Assembly: GCA_030704615.1 (NCBI GenBank)
Contig: CM060732.1
Span: forward strand, 13,516,001-13,580,000
Length of the DNA: 64,000 nucleotides
From: Takakia lepidozioides
Taxonomy: Eukaryota > Streptophyta > Takakiopsida > Takakiales > Takakiaceae
Reading direction: 5' to 3'
The notes beneath the pieces are model-generated. The model was not told the origin of the DNA, searched no databases, and was given only the letters and a program-made list of their open reading frames with translations. Within the stretch, counting starts at the first letter, position 1, and each line of letters starts with the position of its first letter. The translations under genes and the position numbers were made by a program. Shown here piece by piece: positions 13,801-24,050 of this stretch.

Positions 13801-16800
13801 ATATCCACTTTATGATACAGAGTCCGGGATATTCTCACCAAAGAGTAACCCTCTTCAGGACAATCAAGAACATTGTGTTGGCACCTCTGTCCACCAAGTT
13901 TCAAAATCTTGAGGCTGAGCCTAAAGCCTTGGCCCTGTTGGGGTCTAACTTTTGGGCTGCTCACACACAGCAGATTGATTGTTTGTGAAGGGCTTCAGTT
14001 TCAGTTTTAGCCAAATACTGTGCTCATACCGCAAACCCTTGTTGATAATTTCACAATTGTCCCACAAGAAATCACGGACAAAGAATCTAACCCCTTTTTG
14101 ACCACGTTTGGCAGAGGCTGCCTTAAGAGCGCACATCTTACCTATCCACTTATAACATTGACATCTCCAACCAGTTTGTCCGGCGTTTCCCATGTCTCTT
14201 GCCCAGCACAGATATGAATGTCACTTGCCCGAAGAACTTGTCCCACTTCGAGTTGTTTCCTTTGGTTAGTCAGGCCTGAGAAATTGAAAGTGCCCAGCCG
14301 CAAGCCAGCCCTTTGCATGTGAATTGTTTGTCGTCTAGGTAGCCTATGGTTGCTCCTGGACGGCCAACCGTTCTGCAAAGGGGGGACCATTACCCCGTGT
14401 GTAGATTTTGCTCGTCTTGTGTAAACTTTAAGGATTGGTAAACCATTCAAGAAACTTTCAAGTTGAAGTCCCTGCCCTTGGTTGTCTTCCTAGAGCGCCT
14501 CATTGAATCACCAATGTCTAAGACTGCTCTCCAACCAGTCAAGGGACGAACTTCTTTGAGATTGAATTGATGTGAGACTCTATTGGTAGCATTTTTGGGC
14601 ATTGCAACCTTCAAAGAGAGAGAGACAATGTACTCATAAGACGTTGTTTGCCGTAGCCTTGTGGCCATAGACACCGTGCCCAGATTGGGGGGAACAAAAG
14701 GGACCAGAAACTACCTTTGTGAGGGGCTCACTCCGGTAGTATGACTTACCTTGATACAAACAATTAGTTCGGGCTTTCCAGATATCCTCTTTGTGGGTTG
14801 TGTTTACATGCCCACAGAGGGGACCCTTAGTGCTGACGCAGACAAAGCCTTCGAAGACGTAAAGCTGTACTGTGCTAAGTTCCTTGCCAAAGGTCAGGTG
14901 GTTTTATTGGGTGACTTCAATGCCCCGGGTGGGCAAAGGTCTCCATCAGGATGATATCAATTGGCCTTTTGGTGAGGACGAGCTGAATTCTAATGGTAGA
15001 CGGTTAATTAACTGTCTGGAAGAGCTTCAGCTTTTGACCTTGAATAATAGGTCAAAAGGAGACCAAGTGCAGTGGACTCGTGAGAAAGCCCAAACTGGGG
15101 AACGTTCCAATGTGGATTATATCATAATGGACAAAAATTTGTCTCCCCAGAGTGCCAGTGTGTCGATCGACAGAACTGATATTGGTACCTTTGACCACTT
15201 CCTGGTTTGGACTGAGATCAAAAGGTGTTTTCCCAACACCAAGAGATCTGTGAAATGTTCGATTCGGAAGTGGCGCATAGAAAAATTCCATAATGAAGAG
15301 GTCAAGGCTGAGTATGTCCAGGCCTTGCAAGAGGCTCTCCCTCATTTTGTCCACTCGCTCCAAGACCTTCAGTCTCCTCTGACAATGCAAGAAATGAAGT
15401 CGAAAGAGCAGTGGATTCTGGGAGGGTTTCGTCTCCTCTGTGGCTGACAAGATCATTGGGAGGAAACTAATTGTCTGTGGTAGAGCTGTTAATTGGTGGA
15501 CCAATGAGATTAAACTCAAGATAGCTGAGGGACGAGTCCTCTATAAAGAGTGCTGCAATTTGAAAACCAACAAAGAATTGTGGGCTAGGTACTACCAGAT
15601 CCGCAAAGATTTCAATCAGCTTGTAAGGTCTCAGAAGAAATTATACTGGGACAAGCTATACAGTGAAATAAACTCAAACCACCATGGTGGTAATGACAAG
15701 AGATTCTGGTTGGCCCTTCAACGTTTGTACAAGCTGAAAAACTGTCAGCAAGTAGAAGCGCTGAGGACTACTAAGGGTGCAGTGGTAACTTCAACGGTTG
15801 ACATTGTCAAAACCATGGAAACCCACTACAGTACCCTTGGCAGAATTTCTAGGTCCAAAGTGAGGGGTCCGCTGAAGAATGGAAGGACACAGTTGACAAT
15901 GCCATCAGGTCCACCAGCTTTATATCCGTTTAAATGCTCAATTGCTTCCACAATGTCAGAAGAACTAATGGGAGCGTTGTAAGCCTTTGAAATATACTCC
16001 ATTGATCCCATGATAGAGGCCCTTGTACTTCTCTTTAACCTTATCTGGAGGATTGAAATGATCTGGCGACAGGGGGTCATTGTCAATCTATACAAGAAGG
16101 GTGACAGAGAAGAACCGGGGAAGTACCGTGGCATCACGCTCCTCAATGCAGTCGGCAAGATATTTTTCAGAGTTATACGTCTCGAGGTTGATCTGGAATC
16201 TAGAGGTTGTTTCCACGAAGGCCAAGCTGGCTTTCGGCGAAACAGGGGCTGTGTGGATCATATCTTCACTCTAAGCCAGATTATTCAAGGAAAAAAGAAG
16301 GGAAACCCACTTATGTTTTTTTCTTGGATGTCAAAAAGGCTTATGACACAGTGTGGAGAGACGGTCTATGGCTCCACCTCTGGTCTTGTGGGATCAAGGG
16401 AAAGATGTGGAGAGTTGTCCATAACTTGTATGCTCACACCAAAAGCTGTATCACTGTTAATGGACGTAAGTCTAACTTCTTTGACATAGACCAAGGTGTA
16501 GCTCAACGATGTACCCTCTCCCCTTTGCTCTTCAATGTTTTCATCAATCAACTCCTTGAGGATGTGGAAAATGAGGATTTGGGCTAAGGGTGGGTGATGC
16601 CACCATACCAGCCCTTATGTTTGCGGATGACTCCGCAGGCATAGGGGAGACTCCTTCCAATCTCCAGGAGTTGATTGATTGCGCGAAGAGATACTTTGAC
16701 CTTTGCGGGTTAGAGGCTAATGTCAGTAAATGTGCAGTGGTGGCATTCAACGACCGAGGAGAGGGAGGAGGTGATCTCAAGTGGCAGTGGGGAAGCCAAG

Positions 16801-19147
16801 CAATTCCAGTCCTCCCTTCCTACACATACCTCGGTGTTGAAGTTTCCTCCAACTGTAATTGGGATGCACATATTCAGAAAGTTGTTCAAACTGGCAAGTG
16901 CAAAGCGCTGGGTCTCACTAAATTTTTCCACTCCAGAGGGATAAACTCTGAGGTCAAGAAAACCATGCTTTGTCGCATTATTAGACCTGCCTTGGAGTAC
17001 GCATCATAACACCAACCAGGCTAAGTCTCTAGAATCCATTCAAGGGGGGGTGCTTAACGAGTGCATGTCAGCATGCTCCAAAACAGCCAATGTGGCTGTT
17101 CGGGTGAGTTTGGCAGTGGGGTAGCCAAGAGATCCCGGTCCTCCCTTCCTACACTTACCTGGGCGTTGAGTTTTCCTCCAATTGTAATTGGGATGCACAT
17201 ATCCGGAAAGTTGTTCAAACTGGCAAGGGCAAAGCTCTGGGGCTCACGAAATTTTTCCACTGCAGAGGGGTCAACTCTGAGGTTAAGAAAACCATGCTTT
17301 GCCGCGTTATTAGACCTGCCTTGTAGTACGGATCTGCTATATGGGTTGATAACTCCAACCAGGCTAAGTCTCTAGAATCCATTCAAGTGGGGGTGCTTAA
17401 GGAGTGTATGTCAGCATGCTCCAAAACAGCCAATGTGGCTGTTCGGGGTGAGTTTGGCATTCTGTCCTTAAGCTCCCGACGAGATGAATTCAAGGTCAGA
17501 TGGTGGGGTCAGTTGCAACACATGTCCAACACCAGATATCCTAAGTTAATCGACTCTATATCTTGGAAACAGGACCGCCCTGTCAAACAGGCTAAGTCCT
17601 GGCAGAAGAGAGTAGAAGAGATTCTCAAGGATCTGAATGTGGACCCGCAAGTCTTGACCCTGCTGGATAAATCTGACTTAGAGACTGTAGTGTCCAAAGC
17701 CATGTCTGTTACCAGAAAATTGTCTGATGAAAATGAAGTTAGGCAGAACTTCCCTGAACCTGTTTCCAGTCTGTGACATGGGGGAGGACATCATGGATGA
17801 CCTCAAGGGTCTAACCACTCTCGGCACCAGACTGAAACTTAAACTCAGGGCAGGATGCCTACCTTTGAACAGTAAACAGAAGCTGAGAGGAAAGGGAGAG
17901 TGCAATTGCCCGTTGTGTGGGCAACCCAAAGACAATATTCATTTTCTGATACACTGTCCGGGGTACTCTCACCAGAGAGACGCTCTCCTCAAATCTATCA
18001 AGGGACTAGTGCCTGTACCTATGTTTACCAACTTTGAAAGTCTCGTGGCTGAGCCAAAAGCGCAGGCCCTTCTGGGGCCTAGTTACTGGGCGAAGCACAC
18101 ACAGCAGATTGATGCTTGTGTGAAGGGATTTCTAGAGGATATTTGGAAAACCCGGATCAATGTTCTTTTCCAAGGTAAGTCTTACTACCGACGTCAGCCC
18201 CTGACAGAGGTAGGTTCTGTCCCTTTGTGTTCCGCTCAAACTGGGCGCGGGGTCAATGGCCACAAGGCTACGGCAAACAACGTCTTATGAGTACATTCTC
18301 TCATGACACGACTGTGGTCACTCAGTACAAGAAGCGACCATAGATGACTCCAAGCAACCACATAACTGTGGTGACTCTCTCTCACCCATGACATGACTCT
18401 GGTTGGAGTATGTGGCACATGGTTTCCATACAAGGCATCTACCAGCAGATAGAGATTCCTTTGTTTTTGGGACCTACCACAACTCGATAAGTTGGGGGCA
18501 TGAAGATTTATTTTGTATGTAGTAAGCATGCTGGTCTGTGTCATGTTAAGTGGTGTGCATGCCTTTTTTGTAGGAATTCAGAGCTTGTCAAAATGGTTAT
18601 TGCAGTAGTGTGCTTGTAAAGTTGGCTTCGAGTTACTTCGGAGTTCTGATACAATTTTTGCCATTGAGTCTGAGACCTCAGGATTTTCTTGGCTTGTCGT
18701 CTTTTTCTTCTACTCTCAAATATATATATATGTATATGTGAATATGGATCTATGGCTCAATTGATAAAGTGTCCAGCACGCATTGTGGCTGGTCCGCTTC
18801 TGTTTTTCCCATTTCAGCCACTGGCCAGGAGGATTGCCCAGAGGTGAGTTGGAAGATCCACATTTGTGGAAATGTGGATGGACTAAAGGTGTGACAAGCA
18901 CTGACATGGGATGGTGTTGGGACAGGTGTCCGATTTGATCACAAATAATGGTGCTGACTGTCTAGAGCTGTCAGGCGAGGTGCGGAAGGAATTGGTGATA
19001 TCTTTACAGGATGCCTCAACTATGGAGTCCGTGGAGGGCTGGATGGGTAGCACAGTAGCACAGCTAGCCTTGCAGTTAGCAAATGCATGGTCAATCAACC
19101 GTGGCCTACCAGAGAGTAGTTCAGTCCAGCTTATGTTTATCGTGTAG
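5069..19147 (+). CDS. SPR2: TORTIFOLIA1/SPIRAL2-like microtubule-associated protein
   Basis: Eight exons: 5069-5743, 6127-6321, 6642-6747, 6984-about 7560, about 7856-8135, 8542-about 9090, 9138-9494 and 18926-19147. The exon 4/5 and exon 6/7 borders are approximate. The product is about 980 residues, against roughly 860 for Arabidopsis TOR1. The N-terminal third is a HEAT-repeat TOG-like array (VVRRECVKLFGTLALSHGD, SSDWATRKAAVDTLARMA, KPVRDSVAEALLVWK). A basic linker follows (KKRTPALSDKKTNPNFFRRL), then the signature LERQQCTIMEMLQ / MQGLEGRVRRLECVVDDMAR coiled region, the RLGEG motif, ASKDEATLAAIR, and the conserved C-terminal helical domain (VRAGDLDAAYGKVL, LMGRTGPVLQQLS, WIQQ / VSDLITNNGADCLEL). 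In plants the family binds microtubules, stabilises minus ends and counters katanin severing, setting cell twist. The start codon sits in GGCCATGG. No frame break is seen in the exons, so the gene is probably functional despite a 9.4-kb final intron. Confidence 0.88.
9515..9570 (+). mobile_element. LINE 3' tail only, with (CT)n
   Basis: The stretch CAAAGTCTTATGAGTACATT followed by about 15 CT units matches the last bases of the LINE copies ending at 10894, 10972 and 18297. It is a severely 5'-truncated insertion of which only the 3' end and the microsatellite tail remain. The next LINE copy begins directly after the CT run. Confidence 0.65.
10192..10336 (+). repeat. 5' LTR of TRIM, with tRNA-like segment 10244-10314
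   Basis: Within the LTR, GGACGGG (10244-10250) pairs with CCCGACC (10308-10314) with one mismatch. GCTC..GAGC forms a D-arm-like stem, CTAGG TTCAATC CCTAG a full T arm, and CCCC..GGGG an anticodon-like stem. TAGCTCAATGGTAGAGC fits a Pol III A box and GGTTCAATCCC a B box. The anticodon loop lacks the usual T33 and appears one base short, so this is tRNA-derived rather than a working tRNA. Confidence 0.8.
10337..10349 (+). other. Primer-binding site of TRIM (initiator tRNA-Met)
   Basis: TGGTATCAGAGCC follows the 5' LTR with no gap. This is the classic plant LTR-retrotransposon site that pairs with the 3' end of initiator tRNA-Met. Confidence 0.88.
10413..10557 (+). repeat. 3' LTR of TRIM, with tRNA-like segment 10465-10535
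   Basis: This is identical by eye to the 5' LTR over all 145 bp. It is preceded by the polypurine tract at about 10403-10412 and followed by the CTGGG target duplication. Confidence 0.88.
10895..10972 (+). mobile_element. LINE 3' end fragment
   Basis: TTCCACTCAAACTGGGTTCG to GTCTTATGAGTACATTCTC repeats the last 75 bp of the LINE. It follows the CT run of the previous copy directly, so it is another tail-to-tail nested insertion. Confidence 0.65.
10973..13987 (+). mobile_element. Degenerate LINE with internal deletions (N-terminal region, RT, C-terminal region)
   Basis: The copy starts in 5' sequence without a clear ORF (10973-11425). It then encodes an N-terminal segment (11426-11640, KVTVPKNATSRDSL, PLTGWRAVIDIGDSMR) and joins abruptly to VNVYMPPEGAL, so the first half of the endonuclease is deleted. 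A second deletion joins DCAKG to the region before RT (NWWTNEINLKIAERRALY). The RT is at 12266-12880: FFLDVKKAYDTVWHDGL, a broken AQGCTPSPLLFNV block, and LMFADDFAG at 12838-12864. The C-terminal domain runs to 13987. Stops and frameshifts are frequent. The copy is useful because it keeps the block AYISKGYNAPICSS (12165-12215) in the normal orientation. Confidence 0.7.
13988..14785 (-). mobile_element. Inverted LINE fragments: 3' tail joined to a 5' endonuclease part
   Basis: Read on the minus strand, a LINE 3' end (14785 to about 14607, with TATGAGTACATTGTCTCTCT) is followed at once by 5' sequence of a second copy. That copy encodes KVAMPKNATNRVS, LTGWRAVLDIGDSM, then the start of an AP-type endonuclease (LRLGTFNFSGL, DIHICAGQETWE, VRFFVRDFLWD). 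The order tail, CT run, next element matches the plus-strand nest, so tail-joined insertion happened in both orientations. Confidence 0.65.
15893..16014 (-). other. Micro-inversion inside the LINE ORF
   Basis: This stretch of about 120 bp reads backwards relative to the rest of the LINE. Its minus strand encodes GSMEYISKAYNAPISSSDI and EHLNGYKAGGPDGI, the standard block just before RT motif 1. The LINE copy at 12165-12215 shows the same block (AYISKGYNAPICSS) in the forward direction. Coding resumes in the plus direction at 16012 with EALVLLFNL. Confidence 0.75.
16790..17400 (+). repeat. Direct duplication inside the LINE C-terminal region
   Basis: The segment from GTGGGG..CCAAG..AATTCC through the block encoding LPSYTYLGVEVSSNCNWDAH, the FFHSRGIN motif and ALEYAS (16790-17008) recurs, diverged, at 17112-17335. 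The junction carries a copy of NQAKSLESIQ and SACSKTANVAVR that is also repeated at 17355-17450. The period is about 320 bp. Confidence 0.6.
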
Positions 19148-20615
19148 GTCACCCCAATGGGTTCAGCCATTTTGGTTGAAAGCCTTGTCAGAAAACTCAG
19201 TTACTTCTTGTACAGACTAAGGAGTAGCACTCTCTGGCACAGCTACATGTGCAAAATATTCTTTGTCCATAGGGAAAAGTACTCTTTAGAGTTGTAAAGT
19301 ACAAATTATAGATTGGTGTTATCTATCAAGGCTCATCATCAGGTCCCATTCATACGTGCTAAGAGGATGGTGCTCAAGACTTTCACCATTGTTGAAACTT
19401 CAATCCTAGAAATTGCAATTGCACAGGTCAGTCGTGTCTTGGGTGCTAATAAGCATGTGGATCTCAAATTGTTGTCTTTCCTGTGGTGAACTAGAGAGCT
19501 ATTTTTGCCTCTCAGACCCTTGCATTAGGCTCCTAGCCTTCCTAGGGATGTTCTCCCAGTTCATGTGCCTTCTGGGGCTTTGTGAATGCAGGGGTTTTTT
19601 CCACCACTGGACTATACTTGATTTGGGGTTCCACCCAGATTCACCTTGGGTGGACAATGTCTTCATCTTTCTGGGCAAGAATTAGACTACCATGTAGTGT
19701 ACATCAGCATACAGCCCCCTCAACCAGCCTTGTACTCCCAGGCTGTACAGAAGCATCTAAGGGGACAGAGAGCCTGCAGACCTGAAAGATTGAGAGGACA
19801 AGGCAACTGGGTCGCTTGAAAATGAGCGGGTGATGTGGTATGCCACAGATCCTCAAAGAGTGCAAGTCTCAATAAAGGCAGTCTCTCAAATTCAAATCAT
19901 TCTTCCTAGGGATAGTATGAGTTTTGATTCATCAAGTTCAATAAGTTGATTCAAACCTACAGTGACTCTTAAGAGATTCAGAATCACAGTATAGGTCGTG
20001 GTACAATACAAGGGCCGCTGCAATGCACACTCTCATACAATGTAGAAATGTCCCTATCGGCCACTCTAGTTCAATGTACGAGTTTTTTCGCGAGGACACC
20101 AACATGAGTGTCAGGCTTTTGTTGAACACACGCATGCAGATTAAGTGGAGGAATTGACCTTCACCTTGAAAGGCTTAATTTTGATTCTGAGAAAGAAGAA
20201 TCCTCATCAGATAGAGGACTTCAAAATATTTCCGTGAGATGAATGTCAGCCACCAACAACAAAACATATACTACTATGAATATACATGAAGGCTGGGATT
20301 TCATGACAACTTCACAAGCAAGCAATCAGAAACAAAACAGTGACAGAATAAAAACCTGCACAACCACAGCACCTTCAAATCTGTTGTTTGCATTCATCAA
20401 TTAGAAAGTCTTGAGGGCCAGGAAACAAGTGGACAGACGCACAATAGCACTGTACAATATGTGTGTCTCAAAGATACAATAAAGAGTATGTTCATCTGCA
20501 CTTCTCACACTCTACTCCGGTTGCAACACTGTTGCACAAGCTTGTCAGAAAAAGTGAAGCAGCTGACAATTATATACAAGTGCATACGGAAGTAATGATC
20601 AGGGTAAATGGGGAT
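19148..20615. other. Convergent 3' regions of SPR2 and ATG8
   Basis: No further exon or mobile element was recognised on either strand. The stretch holds the 3' UTRs of the two convergent genes and perhaps unclassified repeat debris. Confidence 0.35.
19871..19876 (+). promoter_or_regulatory. Possible polyadenylation signal of SPR2
   Basis: AATAAA lies about 720 bp downstream of the SPR2 stop codon, on the coding strand and before the convergent ATG8 gene. No nearer AATAAA was seen. Confidence 0.3.
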
Positions 20616-21774
20616 TCAGGAATCTGACGCCCCAAAGGTTTTTTCTCCACTGTAGCTGACGTAGAGAAAGCCATCAACATCCTTATACTCCTTGTATATG
20701 GTCCCCAACAAGGATGCTGCAAAAACCCAGCTCATGCTTCAGTCGGCCATGCTCTGACCTTTTTCTAACATAGAACACACATATATATACATATATAGGA
20801 TAATCCCACCAATTGCAACATTTGCTATCTGCTTTTAACTGCAGAGAATGATCGCAAACCTGTGGGAGGTAGCACATCGCCAACGAAAACGAACAGGGCC
20901 TGTCCAGCCTTGAGATGCAGGCGCTTGCCTATAATGTGCACAAACTGTCCTACAGTCACCTCCTCTGGCACCAGAAACCTGCCAGCCACCTGGTGTTATG
21001 ACCCCCAAGCCCTGCTCTCACCCCAAGGAGATCCTCTGAAGACACGGCAACTAATGCAGACCAAAGAAATGGCCAAAACAATCTAGTAGATTGTGAGGTA
21101 AAGCATAAAGATAAATTATTTAGATCTTGACAAATGGTAAAGCAACAGGTGTAAAGCACACACTTTTTCTTGTCCATGTCAGGCATATCCGTGTGTGTGG
21201 CTTTCTCTACAATCACCTGCAATCCCCCAACGTGCCTGTCAGGTCCACACACCAATCCCGCCAACTTTTCAAGAGACCATTTCCCTGCACATTGGGGGCC
21301 ATAACGTCTTAACGTCTGCACATTGGCTGACTTAAGTCTTTGGCCGTGATATATAGTAACCCATCCGACCTCGATGTAAGAAGCTGCTATGAGGGTTAGG
21401 GGGGACACACATGCACACACACACAGCTTACAGGAATTCTATCCGCATACTTCTTTCGCATCCTGGCCGATTCCGCTGTTCTTTCATCTGCAACCATAAA
21501 TTCACACTGACGCGTTATAACGTCACAAGATAATTTCAAAGTAACTATTTTGCCCTCCAGGGCTGCTAAATTTTCCAGATCTACCTTGAGATTCAATCTG
21601 ACATCGTGTCTATGCCATGGATGTACGGATGCACCAACCAAGAATGAAAAAGAGGGATGGACCCTAAATGACCATCATCAGACGAATTACCAGAGAAATT
21701 GAAACGAAGAAGTAAAGGAGAAGGAAGGACGTAAAACCTAGTGCGTGCGTCTCCTTGAAGGAAGTTTTTCCCAT
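20616..21774 (-). CDS. ATG8: Autophagy-related ubiquitin-like protein ATG8
   Basis: Five exons on the minus strand: 21774-21738, 21487-21432, 21216-21164, 20978-20860 and 20716-20616. All have GT/AG borders, and the 366 nt give exactly 121 residues plus TGA, the usual length for ATG8. Landmarks are [75 protein letters not shown] and [15 protein letters not shown]. The last Gly is where ATG4 cuts and where phosphatidylethanolamine is attached; a four-residue tail, ASDS, follows. ATG8 coats autophagosome membranes and binds cargo receptors through hydrophobic pockets formed partly by the KKKFLVP strand region. The 12-codon first exon was chosen because its phase-1 donor and SFK start fit the family and give an unbroken frame. 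Confidence 0.92.
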
Positions 21775-22526
21775 CTCCTCTCTGTAGCAATCCCTGCACC
21801 CTTTCAACCCACCCTAGACGACAATCACAATGGAGCACAACCTACGTTCTTTACAAGATATAAAGCTCAAAGGAGGGGAGGACCGAAAACTGTAGCCCAC
21901 ATAAGACCAAATACAACGGCGCCATCACGTGACTCATTCCTCACATGCACCCACCTGTTGCATGTAAACGCTGGAAAACCTTTTTAGGTCAGAATTGAGA
22001 ATCTTCAACCTGGTTCACTACAACACCCAATTGCATCAAAGGCAGGGTGGATAAGAGAAGAAGAGACCCATCAACATGGGTTCCTTCCTAATGCAGCGTG
22101 AGAACCTTTCTGGAATTTGCGAAGGTAGGTTGCGTCCGTTCAAAATCTCTCTGCAGGCCACCACACCGCTCGTCCTTCTCCCCCTTTCTCTCTCACACAC
22201 GACAAAGCAGGTGTGAAGCAGAATGTACTTTGTACTTTCCTCGACTTTCTTCCTTTCCTTCCCTTCCCTTTGCAGAGAGGATTGGACCAACCGTCACGTA
22301 CAACTGTGAATCATCCATCCATCCTACTTTGGCCGACCTAGAGTCTGGTAGCAAACATTATGTAACGTTGGGATCTTTGAGTTGCACGTGCCACAGATAA
22401 ATAAAGTGATAGGAACGCCCGCGGCTGGGGCCTTCCCTTTCCTGAAGCACCGTTCAGATTTTTCCGCATCTTACAAAGCGTAAGATGCGTCCGACCAAGC
22501 TGGGAGGATCTTACGTACTAGATAAG
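21775..22526. other. ATG8 upstream region
   Basis: This is the likely promoter and 5' UTR of ATG8. It includes a pyrimidine-rich stretch (22160-22270 on the plus strand). No coding exon fits. From about 22450 the sequence (GTAAGATGCGTC) resembles 26385-26402 and may be the edge of the hAT-related element. Confidence 0.35.
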
Positions 22527-22553
22527 GGGCAGGGGTTGGCATATTATGCCTCC
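22527..22553 (+). repeat. hAT-like terminal motif, copy 1
   Basis: CAGGGGTTGGCATATTATGC (start about 22530) recurs at 24051 in the same direction and is extended by CTCC in both. CAGGGGTTGG is a typical hAT terminal start. The inner GGCATATTATGCC is itself nearly palindromic. Both halves of the hAT transposase break next to one of the two copies. Confidence 0.6.
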
Positions 22554-23292
22554 GAACACCGGCAATGACACATTGGCATTTTCCATCATGGGACAATCTT
22601 ACATGAGTCATTCTATGTCACTGTTGACTGGGCAGCCTCGTGCAGTGGATAGGGAAGGTTTTGTTCAGCATGTTGCAAGCATCAAGGAACAGTGTACGAT
22701 GGCAGCAAACCTTCTTATCAGTGAGCTTGAAAAAAGGTTTCCAGATTCTGGGATCATGAATGCTCTTGGTGTGGTGTACCCCCAATATTGGCTGCAGCTC
22801 GAGCGTGAGGCTACATTTCCTCTACACATGGCGGTCATCAAACGAGCTTATTGTGTTTCCAAGCAGGTAACACCTGGAGGTACTTGGATTTCTGAGCCCC
22901 TCAATGGCAATTTGCTGGAAATGCAAACTTCTTTCTTTAAATTGACAATGAAAACACAGGCAAAGAAGGCCATGGAGGAGCCTTTCGACATCAACCCCGT
23001 GACAAAACTTTGGCAGAAACTCTCTTCCAATGGCCTCATTGTTCAACGCCTTGGTGAATTCATGAAGTTTGCTGAAATTGCAGTGGTGCAGGTCCTTAGC
23101 AGTGTTGAGGATGAACGCACGTTCAGTACTTTGGCATTCATCAAGAACAAGCTACGTAATTGGCTGGTTGGTCACTTGAATACAACTGTCCATATGTATG
23201 CACAAGATTTTTACAACAGAGATACCTTCCCTTATCAAGAGGCTATCAGTGATTGGATGGAGGTGAAGACCCGTAGATCTACTGATGCTTAG
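22546..23292 (+). pseudogene. hAT-superfamily transposase, C-terminal half
   Basis: The 248-codon open frame contains AANLLISELEKRFPDSGIMNAL, VVYPQYWL and the hAT C-terminal dimerisation signature SVEDERTFSTLAFIKNKLRN at residues of roughly 185-205. The N-terminal half and most of the catalytic domain are absent here but lie at 24065-25187 on the opposite strand. It is read as one half of a rearranged element. The first ATG is part of the terminal-motif repeat and is unlikely to be a true start. Confidence 0.75.
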
Positions 23293-24050
23293 GTCTCTTG
23301 GCTGCTCTCTTGGCTGCTCTCTTGGGGCTGCTTCCTTGGCAGGTCTCTTGATGATGGTTCGCAGGTCTCTTGCTTTAGGTCTCTTGGCTGGTGCTAGTCT
23401 CATCGTCTATAATGTGTTGTGACATATAATCTTCATTAATGTTTACAAGCTTTGTGAGCCAAGTTACTTGGTAATTTTATTTGTATTTCCAAGAGCCTTG
23501 CAAACATTAATACTTCTTATCTATGTGCCATGTAGCATTAGGCAGGGTCTTTTTGGGCCAGGGTTCAAATATGCCACTTAGTGTAGATTGACTGAAGTGC
23601 AGTATACGCCAATTTAAGGTTTTCTACTTATGAATGGTGGTTTCAATTGTTTTGGTGGTGTTTGGCATAATTTCGCCTAGTCTCCAATGATGCCTAAACC
23701 CTCCAATTTGCTATGTCAATTCTGGGTTATTCGCCTCAACAAGTCTACTATGTTTTAGGTTCATTCGCCCAATACCCATTCAAAATTTCATATTATCGCC
23801 AGCCATTACCACTACGCATTTTGTACAAGCGCCACATGCTCCTCTAAGGTTCTAATGGATGCCAGTTGGGCTACAATGTAAATACCTTAAAAGAAACGTT
23901 GCGTCCAGGGTGCTGGCGCATTCTGCATTCATAATTGGCAGTTTGACTGCCATAAATCGGTTGCTTGACTTTTACCTCCTCATTATGGCCTGCAGCCAAT
24001 CAGAGGCCTCGCATAATCTGCCCCAAAAATCCTTTACGCCAGTTAACGGG
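23293..24050. other. Non-coding stretch within the hAT region
   Basis: At 23290-23400 the phrase GGTCTCTTGGCTG and shortened forms recur about six times in tandem. From 23600 to 23850 TTCGCC-type words recur. No coding capacity was recognised. Confidence 0.4.

Larger units (their letters stand above)
14786..18297 (+). mobile_element. LINE, longest copy: endonuclease C-half, RT, zinc-finger C-terminus
   Basis: The copy opens inside the endonuclease (VYMPTEGTLSADADKAFED, GDFNAPG, SNVDYIIMD, GTFDHFLVW). The pre-RT region follows (NWWTNEIKLKIAEGRVLY), then RT at about 16010-16990 (GVIVNLYKKGDREEPGKY, FFLDVKKAYDTVWRDGL, LSPLLFNVFINQLLEDV, LMFADDSAGIGETP). The C-terminal domain carries a CNCPLCGQ...HFLIHC zinc knuckle near 17900-17960 and ends at 18290 (NNVL stop). 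At least four frameshifts, one small inversion and one internal duplication make it dead. Layout and motifs fit an endonuclease/RT non-LTR element; the clade was not assigned. Confidence 0.78.
9495..18925 (+). other. Final SPR2 intron, filled by nested retroelements
   Basis: The donor is CAG/GTGCAT after WIQQ at 9494. The acceptor is GACAG/GTG before VSDLI at 18926. Both sides are phase 0 and the joined protein matches the plant family without a gap. About 8.8 kb of the 9431 bp are LINE fragments (9515-18297) in both orientations, one of them split by a TRIM. Bases 18298-18925 show no element I recognise, apart from a short run of TA/TATATG near 18720-18735, and are probably the original intron. 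Confidence 0.8.

Noticed and set aside
18740-18790. SINE head (GGCTCAATTGATAAAGTG)
   Set aside because: A-box-like only; no B box follows.
22036-22290. Possible first exon of ATG8 further upstream
   Set aside because: The 12-codon exon at 21774-21738 gives the right phase, SFK motif and exact family length; nothing in the farther ORF resembles ATG8.
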